This document shows positions 28,221 to 37,033 of a stretch of DNA of 64,000 bases, one piece after another. The first letter of the stretch is position 1. Each line of letters starts with the position of its first letter. The notes under the pieces are model-generated. The model was not told the origin of the DNA, made no database searches, and was given only the letters and a program-made list of their open reading frames with translations. Source of the stretch: Thalassotalea sp. PS06 (GTDB lineage: Bacteria; Pseudomonadota; Gammaproteobacteria; Enterobacterales; Alteromonadaceae); assembly GCF_007197775.1 (NCBI RefSeq), contig NZ_CP041638.1:682001-746000 (forward strand). Reading direction: 5' to 3'. The position numbers and the translations under genes are program-made.

Positions 28221-29051
28221 TTACGAGTTTGCTTTTGCCATTTCTATGGCTCTGTCTTTTGCTGCCTGCATCGCTTTGTCGACCAGTTCTGCAAGGCCAC
28301 CTTCGGCGAATGTCGTCAATGCCTGCTGCGTCGTGCCACCCTTAGAGGTAACATTTTCACGCAAGGTGGCAATATCATCATTGCTGTTGTTAACTACCAT
28401 CTGGGCGGCACCAAGTGCGGTTTGCTGCACCAGGGCGCGAGCCTGTTCGGGTGTAAACCCCAGCGCCATCGCTTTGCTTTGCATCGCTTCCATAAAGGCA
28501 AAGAAATAAGCGGGTCCTGAGCCTGATACGGCAATTAAATCGTCGATGCTGGCTTCCGTTGGCAGCCATTGCACTATACCGACGCTGGCCATTAGCTTAT
28601 CGGCTTGCTGTTTTTGTTTCTCGCTGACTTCAGCTGAGGCAAACATACCGCTAACCCCAAGACCTAATTGCGAAGGCGTATTTGGCATACAGCGAATGAC
28701 CGGCGCAGCAAAGCCTAATGCGGTTTGCATTGGCTTAATATCAACGCCAGCGGCAACACTAACAAAGCACTTGTCTGCCAAATCTACCGACGCTGCCAAA
28801 TGCTGACATACCTGTTGAATAAGATGGGGCTTAACCGCTAAAACTACAAGGTCTGCATGCTTACATGCCTGAACATTATCCTGAGTGGTTTGAATGCCAT
28901 AGTCCGCTTCGAGGGCTTTTAACTTGGGCGTACTTGGATTCGCGGCAATGATATTTTCCGCCGGGTAACCTTTGGCCACAAGGCCTGCAATAATAGCGTG
29001 ACTCATATTGCCGGCGCCGATGAAAGCGATTGTCGATTCTGTGTTTGTCAT
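28221..29051 (-). CDS. proC: Pyrroline-5-carboxylate reductase
   Basis: A 276-residue enzyme of the last step of proline synthesis (P5C + NAD(P)H to proline). N-terminal Rossmann motif IAFIGAGNMSHAII (about 8-21), the AVKPH segment and the C-terminal helical oligomerisation domain with SGSGPAYFFAFMEAM and TSKGGTTQQAL, the substrate-binding signature. Family length is normal. It lies in the yggS-proC-yggT unit. Confidence 0.96.
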   Translation of the reverse strand: MTNTESTIAFIGAGNMSHAIIAGLVAKGYPAENIIAANPSTPKLKALEADYGIQTTQDNVQACKHADLVVLAVKPHLIQQVCQHLAASVDLADKCFVSVAAGVDIKPMQTALGFAAPVIRCMPNTPSQLGLGVSGMFASAEVSEKQKQQADKLMASVGIVQWLPTEASIDDLIAVSGSGPAYFFAFMEAMQSKAMALGFTPEQARALVQQTALGAAQMVVNNSNDDIATLRENVTSKGGTTQQALTTFAEGGLAELVDKAMQAAKDRAIEMAKANS

Positions 29052-29095
29052 ATAAGTTCCAAAAAGTCGCGAGAGAGATATTGAATGGTTAGCGT

Positions 29096-29782
29096 TTAAT
29101 CGCGCTTGCCAAAAATCGCGGTACCGATGCGCACCATAGTGGAACCACTGGCTATTGCTTCTGGCATATCATTACTCATTCCCATCGATAAGGTGTCCAC
29201 ATCAGGATAGCGTTGTTGTAATTGCTGATACAAGCTAAACAGGCTGTTAAAGCGATGTAAACGTTGCTCGGAATCATCGGTTTTCTCAGGGATTGCCATA
29301 ATGCCTCGTAAACGTAAGTGTTTACAATTGTTGATAAAATCTGCAAGAGCGGAAATATCATCCTGATTAACACCGGATTTACTTTGCTCACCACTAATAT
29401 TCACTTGTAAACAAACGTTCAGGGGGGTAATGTTAGGAGCACGTTGTTCATTTAGGCGTTTGGCGATTTTTTCCCGGTCAACACTGTGGACCCAGGAAAA
29501 GTTTTCGGCAATCAGGCGGGTTTTATTGGCCTGTATCGGGCCGATAAAGTGCCAGATTAACTCGGGGTTATGGGCAAGTTGCTGAATTTTTTCCACAGCT
29601 TCCTGAACATAGTTTTCACCGAAATGACGCTGACCTGCGTCAATAGCCTGTTGAATTAACTGCGCTGATTTTGTTTTGCTGACCGCCAGAAGAGTTACTC
29701 GTTGTGGGTCTCTGTTTGCCTGGTTACAGGCATCATTGATTTGCTTCTGTACCTGCGTCAGCTTGGTCGCAACTTCTGTCAT
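29096..29782 (-). CDS. yggS: YggS family pyridoxal phosphate homeostasis protein
   Basis: A 228-residue single-domain PLP-binding protein. The PLP lysine is Lys36 in LLAVSKTKSA. HFGENYVQEA and WHFIGPIQANKT (family form IGxxQxNK) and SMGMSNDMPEAI are hallmark segments. It has no enzymatic activity in characterised members but controls free PLP and amino-acid balance. It is divergent from pilT with only 42 bp between starts, so the promoters overlap. It is followed by proC. Confidence 0.95.
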   Translation of the reverse strand: MTEVATKLTQVQKQINDACNQANRDPQRVTLLAVSKTKSAQLIQQAIDAGQRHFGENYVQEAVEKIQQLAHNPELIWHFIGPIQANKTRLIAENFSWVHSVDREKIAKRLNEQRAPNITPLNVCLQVNISGEQSKSGVNQDDISALADFINNCKHLRLRGIMAIPEKTDDSEQRLHRFNSLFSLYQQLQQRYPDVDTLSMGMSNDMPEAIASGSTMVRIGTAIFGKRD

Positions 29783-29824
29783 GTTTTATTTCTTTATAAT
29801 AATGATTATAAGTTAAGGGAATGT

Positions 29825-30868
29825 ATGGATATTACCGAACTATTAGCATTTAGTGTCGAACATAATGCATCCGATTTACATCTATCTACAGGCATGCCCC
29901 CCGCCATTCGAGTAGACGGTGATGTACGTAAAGTTAACGTACCCGCCCTTGAAGATAAAGACGTCAACGCGCTGGTTTACGATATTATGACCGATCGCCA
30001 GCGAAAAGAATACGAAGAAAATTTGGAAGTGGATTTCTCCTTTGAAGTGCCAAACCTGGCGCGTTTCAGGGTAAATGCATTCAACCAGAATCGTGGGCCT
30101 GCTGCGGTATTCCGTACCATTCCAAGTGAAATATTATCTTTGGACCAATTAGGGTGTCCGGATATTTTCCGTTCTATTTCCGAAAATCCTCGTGGCCTGG
30201 TGCTGGTTACAGGACCGACTGGTTCTGGTAAATCAACAACGCTGGCGGCGATGGTCGATTACATTAATGACACCAAACGTCATCACATTTTAACCATCGA
30301 AGATCCAATCGAATTTGTGCATCCAAACAAGCAATGTTTGATTAACCAACGTGAAGTTCATCGGGATACCCTGAGCTTTAACAACGCTCTGCGTTCAGCA
30401 CTTCGTGAAGATCCAGATGTAATTCTGGTTGGTGAGATGCGTGACCTTGAAACCATTCGCCTGGCAATGACCGCAGCAGAAACCGGTCACTTGGTTTTTG
30501 GCACCTTGCACACCACCTCCGCACCGAAAACCATTGACCGTATTATCGATGTATTCCCAGCTGCGGAAAAAGATATGGTGCGTTCAATGCTTTCTGAATC
30601 GTTACGCGCAGTAATTTCGCAAACGCTGATCAAGAAAGTGGGTGGTGGTCGAGTTGCTGCTCATGAAATTATGATTGGTGTTCCAGCGATTCGTAATTTG
30701 ATTCGTGAAGATAAGATTGCACAAATGTACTCGGCGATTCAGACCGGTATGCAACATGGTATGCAAACGATGGATCAGTGTCTGCAGGACTTATTGAGCC
30801 GTGGTGTGATTTCCCGCGAGGATGCAATGTCTAAAGCCGCCGATAAAAATCAGTTTAAAGTTTACTAA
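29825..30868 (+). CDS. pilT: Type IV pilus retraction ATPase PilT
   Basis: A 347-residue hexameric ATPase of the GspE/PilT family that powers pilus depolymerisation for twitching motility. N-terminal PAS-like domain, Walker A GPTGSGKST at 130-138, Asp box/Walker B region near VILVGEMRDLETI (about 200-212), His box HLVFGTLHTTSA, and the C-terminal AIRNLIRE motif diagnostic of PilT. The ATG at 29825 gives the standard MDITELL start; a longer frame reaches back into yggS and is rejected. Confidence 0.97.
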   Translation: MDITELLAFSVEHNASDLHLSTGMPPAIRVDGDVRKVNVPALEDKDVNALVYDIMTDRQRKEYEENLEVDFSFEVPNLARFRVNAFNQNRGPAAVFRTIPSEILSLDQLGCPDIFRSISENPRGLVLVTGPTGSGKSTTLAAMVDYINDTKRHHILTIEDPIEFVHPNKQCLINQREVHRDTLSFNNALRSALREDPDVILVGEMRDLETIRLAMTAAETGHLVFGTLHTTSAPKTIDRIIDVFPAAEKDMVRSMLSESLRAVISQTLIKKVGGGRVAAHEIMIGVPAIRNLIREDKIAQMYSAIQTGMQHGMQTMDQCLQDLLSRGVISREDAMSKAADKNQFKVY

Positions 30869-30882
30869 TCAGGGAATCGATA

Positions 30883-32004
30883 ATGTATTTTCATCAATTA
30901 CTGCAAACCATGATTGAAAAGGATGGTTCCGATTTATTCATTACCGTAAACCTGCCACCAAGTGCAAAAATCAATGGTGAATTAACACCGATTGATGACC
31001 AGGTGATGAACTATGGTTCTGCACTTGAGCTTGTTGAAGGTTCAATGAATGAAAAGCAGTTGAAGGAATATGAAGAAACCAAAGAGTGTAACTATGCGAT
31101 AGCGGTTGATGGTATTGGCCGTTTTCGTATCTCAGCATTCTGGCAACGAGAAATGCCGGGGATGGTTATCCGTCGTATCGTTACCGAAATTCCTGATGTA
31201 GATAAGCTTGGTTTACCACAGGTCCTAAAAGATGTGGTGATGTCAAAGCGCGGTCTGGTGTTATTCGTAGGTGGTACCGGTACCGGTAAATCAACCTCGA
31301 TGGCATCTTTGATTGGTTATCGAAACCGTAATGCCCGTGGCCACATTCTTACTATCGAGGATCCGGTAGAATTTGTTCACGAGCACGGTAAGTCAATGAT
31401 CACCCAACGGGAAGTAGGGATGGATACTGAGTCGTTTGACGCGGCACTGAAAAGTTCCCTACGTCAGGCACCTGACGTTATCCTGATTGGTGAAATCCGT
31501 TCTCAGGAGATCATGGAGCATGCCCTGAGTTTCGCAGAAACTGGTCATTTGTGTATTGCTACACTCCACGCCAACAACGCTAACCAGGCGATAGACCGTA
31601 TTATGCACCTGGTACCAGCTGAGCAGCATGGTAAGTTGTTATTCGACTTAGCATTAAACCTGCGCGGTATCATCGCTCAACAACTGGTGCCAACGCGTGA
31701 CGGTAATGGCCGGGCTGCGGCTATCGAGATCCTTTTAAATTCTCCTTATATCGCTGAATTGATTAAGAAGGGTGAAGTAGGGGATATCAAAGAGGTGATG
31801 GCAAAATCTCGTGAGCTGGGTATGCAAACCTTTGACCAGGCATTATTTGACCTGTATGAGGCGGGCAAAATCAGTTACACCGATGCGTTGCATCATGCCG
31901 ATTCACCGAACGATCTGCGTTTGATGATCAAACTTCGCTCTAACGAGCAGACCGGTATGGGCGGACTTAAAGGCGCCACCCTTGATGGCCTTGACGACGA
32001 TTAA
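30883..32004 (+). CDS. pilU: PilT-dependent retraction ATPase PilU
   Basis: A 373-residue paralogue of PilT. Walker A GGTGTGKST at 130-138, VILIGEIRSQEIM as Walker B region, HLCIATLHANNANQ as His box. The C-terminal PYIAELIKKGEV replaces the PilT AIRNLIRE motif, which identifies it as PilU. PilU assists PilT in forceful retraction. It lies 14 bp after pilT, clearly the same operon, and is followed by a strong terminator. The pilin and assembly genes are not in the window. Confidence 0.96.
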   Translation: MYFHQLLQTMIEKDGSDLFITVNLPPSAKINGELTPIDDQVMNYGSALELVEGSMNEKQLKEYEETKECNYAIAVDGIGRFRISAFWQREMPGMVIRRIVTEIPDVDKLGLPQVLKDVVMSKRGLVLFVGGTGTGKSTSMASLIGYRNRNARGHILTIEDPVEFVHEHGKSMITQREVGMDTESFDAALKSSLRQAPDVILIGEIRSQEIMEHALSFAETGHLCIATLHANNANQAIDRIMHLVPAEQHGKLLFDLALNLRGIIAQQLVPTRDGNGRAAAIEILLNSPYIAELIKKGEVGDIKEVMAKSRELGMQTFDQALFDLYEAGKISYTDALHHADSPNDLRLMIKLRSNEQTGMGGLKGATLDGLDDD

Positions 32005-32021
32005 TTGTCAGCTAAGAAACC

Positions 32022-32053
32022 AAAAAAGGCAGAGCTAACGCTCTGCCTTTTTT
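32022..32053. terminator. Bidirectional terminator between pilU and metK
   Basis: A 13-bp stem (AAAAAAGGCAGAG / CTCTGCCTTTTTT) with a 6-base loop lies between convergent genes. Confidence 0.93.
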
Positions 32054-32072
32054 ACAATAACCTTCAGGAAAT

Positions 32073-33263
32073 TTAATCCAAACCCGCCGCTTTACGCAAT
32101 GCGTCCGCTTTGTCAGTTTTTTCCCAGCTAAATGCGGTAAAGGTATCTTCACCCACGGTCATCTCATACGGCTCACGACCAAAGTGTCCGTATGCTGCAG
32201 TTTGCTGATACATAGGGTGCAGCAAATCAAGCATCTTGGTAATGCCGTATGGGCGTAAATCAAAGTGCTCTCGTACCAATTCCACCAGTGTTTCTTCGCT
32301 AACTTTACCGGTACCGAAAGTTTCAATGGCAATGGAAGTTGGCTCGGCAACACCGATAGCATAAGAAACCTGAATTTCACAACGGTCGGCAAGACCAGCA
32401 GCAACAATATTCTTTGCTACGTAACGGCCAGCATAAGCTGCACTGCGGTCTACTTTCGATGGATCTTTACCAGAGAATGCACCACCACCGTGACGTGCCA
32501 TACCACCATAAGTATCAACAATGATCTTACGGCCAGTAAGGCCACAATCACCAACGGGACCACCGATAACAAATCGGCCTGTCGGGTTAATATGGTACTT
32601 AGTGTCTTCGGTCAAAAGCTCTGCCGGCAGCGTATGCTTAATGATGTTTTCCATCACCGCATCAAACAGATCCTGTTGCTTGATATCCGGATTGTGCTGT
32701 GTAGACAGAACAACGGTATCGATAGCAATTGGCTTGCCATCTTCGTAAACGAAAGTTACCTGAGATTTCGCATCTGGACGCAACCAAGGCAAGATACCTG
32801 ACTTACGAGCTTCCGCCTGACGCTCAACCAAACGGTGAGAGTAATAGAGCGGAGCCGGCATTAACGATTCGGTTTCATTGGTGGCATAGCCAAACATCAG
32901 ACCCTGGTCGCCAGCGCCCTGATCTTCAGGCTTAGCGCGATCAACACCCTGAGCGATTTCAGGAGATTGCTGACCAATCAGGTTCATAATACCGCAGGTT
33001 TCACCATCGAAGCCTACATCGGATGAAGTGTAACCAATATCGCAGATTACCTGACGGGTGATTTTCTCTAAATCAACCCAGGCTTCGGTGGTAACTTCAC
33101 CGGAAATGATTGCGACACCAGTTTTAACCATAGTTTCACAAGCAACACGAGCGTGCTTGTCCTGGGCGATAATTGCATCCAGTACGGCATCGGAAATCTG
33201 GTCTGCGATTTTATCTGGGTGGCCTTCAGAAACTGATTCTGAAGTAAAGTATTGCTTTGCCAT
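32073..33263 (-). CDS. metK: S-adenosylmethionine synthetase
   Basis: A 396-residue MetK forming SAM from methionine and ATP. Signatures: [17 protein letters not shown] (active-site His and Asp), [12 protein letters not shown] and [16 protein letters not shown] (P-loop-like GGGAFSGKD), all intact. Two tandem MetJ boxes lie 134 bp upstream of the start. It is monocistronic, convergent with pilU. Confidence 0.97.
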   Translation of the reverse strand: MAKQYFTSESVSEGHPDKIADQISDAVLDAIIAQDKHARVACETMVKTGVAIISGEVTTEAWVDLEKITRQVICDIGYTSSDVGFDGETCGIMNLIGQQSPEIAQGVDRAKPEDQGAGDQGLMFGYATNETESLMPAPLYYSHRLVERQAEARKSGILPWLRPDAKSQVTFVYEDGKPIAIDTVVLSTQHNPDIKQQDLFDAVMENIIKHTLPAELLTEDTKYHINPTGRFVIGGPVGDCGLTGRKIIVDTYGGMARHGGGAFSGKDPSKVDRSAAYAGRYVAKNIVAAGLADRCEIQVSYAIGVAEPTSIAIETFGTGKVSEETLVELVREHFDLRPYGITKMLDLLHPMYQQTAAYGHFGREPYEMTVGEDTFTAFSWEKTDKADALRKAAGLD

Positions 33264-33396
33264 AACGCCTCTGTAATAAAAATAAAGTCAGTCGTGGTAT
33301 TACTCGCAACGACTCTCCAGCTTTGCTGTAAAAAGCATATGCCAGAATCAACATAGTGCGAATTCTACCTGCTCAAAGTTTATAAATCTACTTTTT

Positions 33397-33412
33397 TACG
33401 TCTAGACGTCTA
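33397..33412 (-). promoter_or_regulatory. Tandem MetJ operator of metK
   Basis: Two adjacent met boxes, TTACGTCT and AGACGTCT; the second is the exact consensus 8-mer and the first has two mismatches. On the minus strand they lie 12-27 bp upstream of a TATAAA (33380-33385), so bound MetJ-SAM would cover the -35 region of metK. MetJ itself is outside the window. Confidence 0.85.
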
Positions 33413-33571
33413 AATTGGATTAGTCGAAAATCAACTCTGGCCGACATCTGCGATGTCAGCAGAATTAACACATCATCTCGAGATTACTGGATATCTTCCC
33501 TAACACACTGTAAATACATCTGATTTCATTCAGGCATAGATCATGCTTGATATACCCACTTATGGCTCGCG

Positions 33572-33600
33572 TTGGTAAAACGCTTGTTTCTCGCTATAGT
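33572..33600 (+). promoter_or_regulatory. Sigma-70 promoter of the 29-residue ORF
   Basis: TTGGTA (33572-33577) and TATAGT (33595-33600) with the ideal 17-bp spacer, about 60 bp upstream of the small ORF at 33660. It is the clearest unassigned promoter in this part of the window. Confidence 0.6.
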
Positions 33601-33659
33601 CTCGCAGTGGTTAGTTGTAGCGCATTTCCTTTGTGACGTTAACAAACAAGGAGTAACCC

Positions 33660-33749
33660 ATGCCGTTAAAATATCGAATATTCATTAAGTACCTTTTACC
33701 GTTTAGCATTCTACTTTTGTCTATTTACACGCAATCAACGATAAGCTAG
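33660..33749 (+). CDS. Candidate 29-residue membrane peptide
   Basis: A short ORF of 29 codons plus TAG with AAGGAG six bases before the ATG and a good promoter upstream. The peptide starts MPLKYRIFIKYLLPFS and continues hydrophobic (ILLLSIY), so it looks like a single-pass membrane peptide with a basic N-terminus, or an uncleaved signal-like sequence. A GC-rich hairpin at 33777-33791 follows the stop. It could be a free small protein or a leader ORF for rsmE, 145 bp downstream. No family was recognised. Confidence 0.5.
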   Translation: MPLKYRIFIKYLLPFSILLLSIYTQSTIS

Positions 33750-33776
33750 CAAACAAGCGTTACGGATAAACTTCCT

Positions 33777-33791
33777 GGGGCACGGAGCCCC
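33777..33791 (+). other. Small GC-rich hairpin after the 29-residue ORF
   Basis: Five-bp GGGGC / GCCCC stem with a 5-base loop and no T-run. It may protect an mRNA 3' end or weaken read-through into rsmE. Evidence is limited to the inverted repeat. Confidence 0.35.
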
Positions 33792-33894
33792 TCATCACCA
33801 CCGACTTTGCAACGTAACCTTGCAACAATCTGACTTTTATTTTGTTTTTCCGTACAATGCAGGCAGTTTAATTACCTTCATTTATAATTTTGCG

Positions 33895-34647
33895 ATGACA
33901 CCAAAAACACGAATCTATCTGCCTGGCACATACGCAACCGGTGAAAACCTTGAGCTATCGGAAGAAGCTTTTGGTCACGTTGTCAGGGTATTGCGATTAA
34001 TCCAGGGTGATGCCATTAGTGTATTTAATGGCGATGGTTTTGATTACCTGGCCAGACTAACCGAGGTAGCCAAAAAAAGAGCGCGTATCGAGATTGTCGA
34101 TAAATCGGAAGTTGCTAATGAATCGCCGTTAGATTTGCACTTAGGTCAGGTGATATCCCGGGGCGATCGCATGGACTTTACCTTACAAAAGTCGGTTGAG
34201 CTTGGTGTTCGCTCAATAACGCCATTATTTAGCGAGCGTTGTGGGGTTAAACTGAGCGGCGAGCGTTTACAAAAGCGCGTAGCGCAATGGCAGAAAATCG
34301 TCATCTCCGCCTGCGAGCAGTCCGGCCGTGCCTATGTTCCTAAGGTAAATGATGCGATAGAGCTGGACACCTTTTTGGCTCAATCAACGCAAGCTTTGAA
34401 GCTAAACCTGCACCCGCGTGCAGAGCATTCCATCATGACACTGCCGATGGCAGATTTGGCTGAACAACACCAAAGCAAAGTACGATTATTGATTGGCCCT
34501 GAGGGCGGCTTATCTACCGAGGAGATTGATAAGGCTAACACCCTGGGGTACACCGAAGTGTTACTAGGGCCACGGGTATTGAGAACGGAAACCGCAGCGT
34601 TAACTGCAATTACTGCTCTACAGTGTCGCTTCGGTGATTTACAATAA
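33895..34647 (+). CDS. rsmE: 16S rRNA m3U1498 methyltransferase RsmE
   Basis: A 250-residue SPOUT-class enzyme that methylates U1498 of 16S rRNA. An N-terminal PUA-like domain (RIYLPGTY... HVVRVLRLIQGD) is followed by the knotted SAM-binding domain with RGDRMDFTLQKSVELGV, IGPEGGLS and LGPRVLRTETAALTAI (all RsmE signatures). The ATG at 33895 gives the usual MTPxxRIYLP start although no strong SD precedes it; a longer TTG start at 33820 is possible but not needed. It is followed by gshB. Confidence 0.94.
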   Translation: MTPKTRIYLPGTYATGENLELSEEAFGHVVRVLRLIQGDAISVFNGDGFDYLARLTEVAKKRARIEIVDKSEVANESPLDLHLGQVISRGDRMDFTLQKSVELGVRSITPLFSERCGVKLSGERLQKRVAQWQKIVISACEQSGRAYVPKVNDAIELDTFLAQSTQALKLNLHPRAEHSIMTLPMADLAEQHQSKVRLLIGPEGGLSTEEIDKANTLGYTEVLLGPRVLRTETAALTAITALQCRFGDLQ

Positions 34648-34737
34648 GCTATTAACTTGTTGAAATTACTTAACTAGAATAGCAAACACAATTCCGGCTC
34701 GATGAGCCCTTATGGCATTAAAATTCAGGAAATTCAG

Positions 34738-35700
34738 ATGACGATTAAACTTGGCGTAGTAATGGATCCGATAACCACGGTGAAAATTGCCAAAGACTCC
34801 AGCATGGCGATGATGCTTGAAGCGCAAAAGCGTGGTTACGAACTGCATTATATGGAAATGGATGATCTGTATTTAACACAGGGCGAAGCCAGGGCGACGA
34901 CCAAAACCCTGACGGTATTTGACGATGCCAACAAATGGTATGAATTTCATAACGAGCAGGATATTGCCCTGAAGGAACTTGATGCCGTTATTATGCGTAA
35001 AGATCCGCCGTTTGATACTGAATATATTTATGCAACTTACATTCTTGAACGTGCGGAGATTGAAGGTACTCTGATTGTTAATAAGCCTCAGAGCCTTCGC
35101 GATTGTAACGAAAAATTATTTACTGCCTGGTTCCCTGAATTAACAGCGGCAACCCTTGTTACCCGAAAGAGTCAGCAGATCCGAGACTTTCATAAGCAGT
35201 ATCAAGACGTTATCGTAAAACCTCTTGATGGCATGGGAGGGTCGTCAATTTTCCGAATGAAAAGTGACGAAGCCAATGTTGGTGTAATCATTGAAACTTT
35301 AACTGCACATGGTAGCCAGTATGCTATGATCCAAGAGTACATGCCTGAGATTGTGGATGGCGATAAGCGCATTCTAATCGTTAATGGCGAGCCCATGCCG
35401 TACTGTCTGGCGCGCATTCCTGCCCAAGGAGAAACCCGAGGTAATTTGGCTGCAGGTGGACGTGGTGAAGCGCGACCATTGTCAGCGAGTGATCGCTTAA
35501 TTGCCGAAACCATAGCCCCAGAGCTGAAAAAACGTGGTTTGTATTTTGTTGGTCTTGACGTTATTGGTGATAAAGTCACTGAAATCAATGTTACCAGCCC
35601 AACCTGTATTCGTGAAATTGAAGCGGCATACCCAATTAATATCAGTGGTAAATTGATGGATGCTATTGAAGAAAACATCAACCAGAATACGCCTCAATAA
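34738..35700 (+). CDS. gshB: Glutathione synthetase
   Basis: A 320-residue ATP-grasp enzyme joining gamma-glutamylcysteine and glycine. It has the GshB_N domain (KLGVVMDPI start), the MRKDPPFDTEYIY motif, the ATP-grasp lysine in VIVKPLDGMGGSSIF and C-terminal GLDVIGDKVTEINVTSPT. The ATG at 34738 is preferred over one 36 bases earlier because AGGAAATTC lies in front of it and the family starts at MTIKLGVVMD. Same strand as rsmE and yqgE in the conserved order. Confidence 0.96.
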   Translation: MTIKLGVVMDPITTVKIAKDSSMAMMLEAQKRGYELHYMEMDDLYLTQGEARATTKTLTVFDDANKWYEFHNEQDIALKELDAVIMRKDPPFDTEYIYATYILERAEIEGTLIVNKPQSLRDCNEKLFTAWFPELTAATLVTRKSQQIRDFHKQYQDVIVKPLDGMGGSSIFRMKSDEANVGVIIETLTAHGSQYAMIQEYMPEIVDGDKRILIVNGEPMPYCLARIPAQGETRGNLAAGGRGEARPLSASDRLIAETIAPELKKRGLYFVGLDVIGDKVTEINVTSPTCIREIEAAYPINISGKLMDAIEENINQNTPQ

Positions 35701-35762
35701 CAACAACAAACGCAAAGCCAGCTAACCGCTGGCTTCCTGGTCCTCAGAATAGGAAGAGTTGC

Positions 35763-36317
35763 GTGCAAAGTTTAGAAAACCAGTTGTTGATAGCCATGCC
35801 TAGTTTAAATGATCCGTACTTTACTAAGACGGTGACCTACATCTGCGAGCATAATGATAACGGCGCGATGGGCCTGGTCATAAATATTCCCGTTCGTATC
35901 ACCCTTAAAGAATTGTTAAAACAAATCGATACAGAGCACCCGCTACAGGATATCAGTAATCAAAGAGTGTTGGCTGGCGGCCCGGTTTCACCCGACCGTG
36001 GCTTTGTATTGCATAGCAGTCAGTCCGGATGGCATTCGTCGATGCCACTGCATGATGACATCATGATCACCACCTCGAAAGATATTCTCCAGTCACTAGG
36101 CACTGAAAAAGCACCTGACCAGTTTATAGTTGCCTTAGGGTATGCAGGCTGGTCAGCAGGTCAGTTAGAGCAGGAATTGCAGCAAAACTCCTGGCTGAAT
36201 ACGGATGCCGACAAACAAATTTTGTTTGAAACCCCAATTGAGTTGCGCTGGCAGCGCGCCGCTGAAAAGCTGGGTATCGACCTAGGCCATTTATCCAGCG
36301 AAGTGGGGCACGCATAA
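35763..36317 (+). CDS. yqgE: YqgE/AlgH family protein (UPF0301)
   Basis: A 184-residue protein that begins with GTG after AGGAAGAG. QNQLLIAMP-like start (ENQLLIAMPSLNDPYF), HNDNGAMGLVINIP, GGPVSPDRGFVLH and LGYAGWSAGQLEQEL are family hallmarks. Structures are known; biochemical function is not settled (AlgH of Pseudomonas was linked to alginate regulation). A possible hairpin (35715-35735) lies between gshB and this gene. It is followed by a terminator. Confidence 0.93.
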   Translation: MQSLENQLLIAMPSLNDPYFTKTVTYICEHNDNGAMGLVINIPVRITLKELLKQIDTEHPLQDISNQRVLAGGPVSPDRGFVLHSSQSGWHSSMPLHDDIMITTSKDILQSLGTEKAPDQFIVALGYAGWSAGQLEQELQQNSWLNTDADKQILFETPIELRWQRAAEKLGIDLGHLSSEVGHA

Positions 36318-36351
36318 ACTTTCAGTTATCCCCTAACTTGAACAACCCAGG

Positions 36352-36377
36352 AGGCCGATGAATCATCGGCCTTTTTC
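36352..36377 (+). terminator. Terminator after yqgE
   Basis: Nine-bp stem AGGCCGATG / CATCGGCCT with a 3-base loop and a T5 run, 35 bp after the yqgE stop. Confidence 0.9.
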
Positions 36378-36417
36378 GTTCGCCAGCAATCCTATTTGTT
36401 AATGACTCATTAGAGTT

Positions 36418-36519
36418 GTCTGTTTAAGGTTGGTGTCTATTTAAGGTGGGTGTCTGTTTAAGGTGAGTGTCTATTTAAGGTGGGTGTCTGTTTAAGGTGG
36501 GTGTCTATTTAAGGTGGGT
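36418..36519. repeat. 17-bp tandem repeat, six units
   Basis: Six head-to-tail copies of a 17-bp unit (GTCTATTTAAGGTGGGT) in which the fifth base alternates G/A between neighbouring copies, so the higher-order period is 34 bp. It lies between the yqgE terminator and yqgF, 76 bp upstream of the yqgF start. Confidence 0.95.
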
Positions 36520-36594
36520 GTCTCAATAAAAGGCTTTGGCTTGTGAAAAGGGTGGGTTCCTTTTACACTTGCCTTTTTCTTTGGAGATTTAGTT

Positions 36595-37029
36595 TTGCCC
36601 GCATCTATTGGTTCTCGCACTGCCCTTGGTTTTGACTTTGGTACCCGTCATATCGGTATTGCCTATGGGCAGGAGATAACCGGTAGCGCCAGGCCATTAA
36701 AAGCGATTAAGGCAAAAGATGGAGTACCCAATTTTGATTTAATCGAAGCTCTTATCAAAGAGTGGCAGCCGGATATTCTTATAATTGGCCTGCCTTTGAA
36801 TATGGACGGCACCGAGCAACCATTCACTGCTCGCGCCAAGAAGTTTGCCAATCGCTTACACGGCCGTTTTGGCTTGCCGGTAGAAATGCAGGATGAGCGT
36901 TTAACCACAGCTGATGCAAAACAAAGCCTGTTTAATCAGGGTGGTTATCGGAATCTGCAAAAAGATAATATTGATTGCCAGTCCGCGGTGGTTATTCTTG
37001 AAAGCTGGTTTGAGAGTCAATACAGCTAG
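36595..37029 (+). CDS. yqgF: Holliday junction resolvase-like RuvX/YqgF
   Basis: A 144-residue RNase H-fold protein. [14 protein letters not shown] holds the first acidic residue, [14 protein letters not shown] follows and [10 protein letters not shown] carries the second. In E. coli this protein takes part in pre-16S rRNA 5' processing; resolvase activity is inferred from structure. The start is TTG, 8 bases after GGAG. Usually it is tightly linked to yqgE; here they are split by a terminator and a 17-bp repeat array. Confidence 0.93.
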   Translation: MPASIGSRTALGFDFGTRHIGIAYGQEITGSARPLKAIKAKDGVPNFDLIEALIKEWQPDILIIGLPLNMDGTEQPFTARAKKFANRLHGRFGLPVEMQDERLTTADAKQSLFNQGGYRNLQKDNIDCQSAVVILESWFESQYS

Positions 37030-37033
37030 TTAA

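Noticed and set aside
29702..29824. 41-residue N-terminal extension of PilT
   Set aside because: It runs antisense through the start of yggS; PilT proteins begin MDITELL as encoded from 29825.
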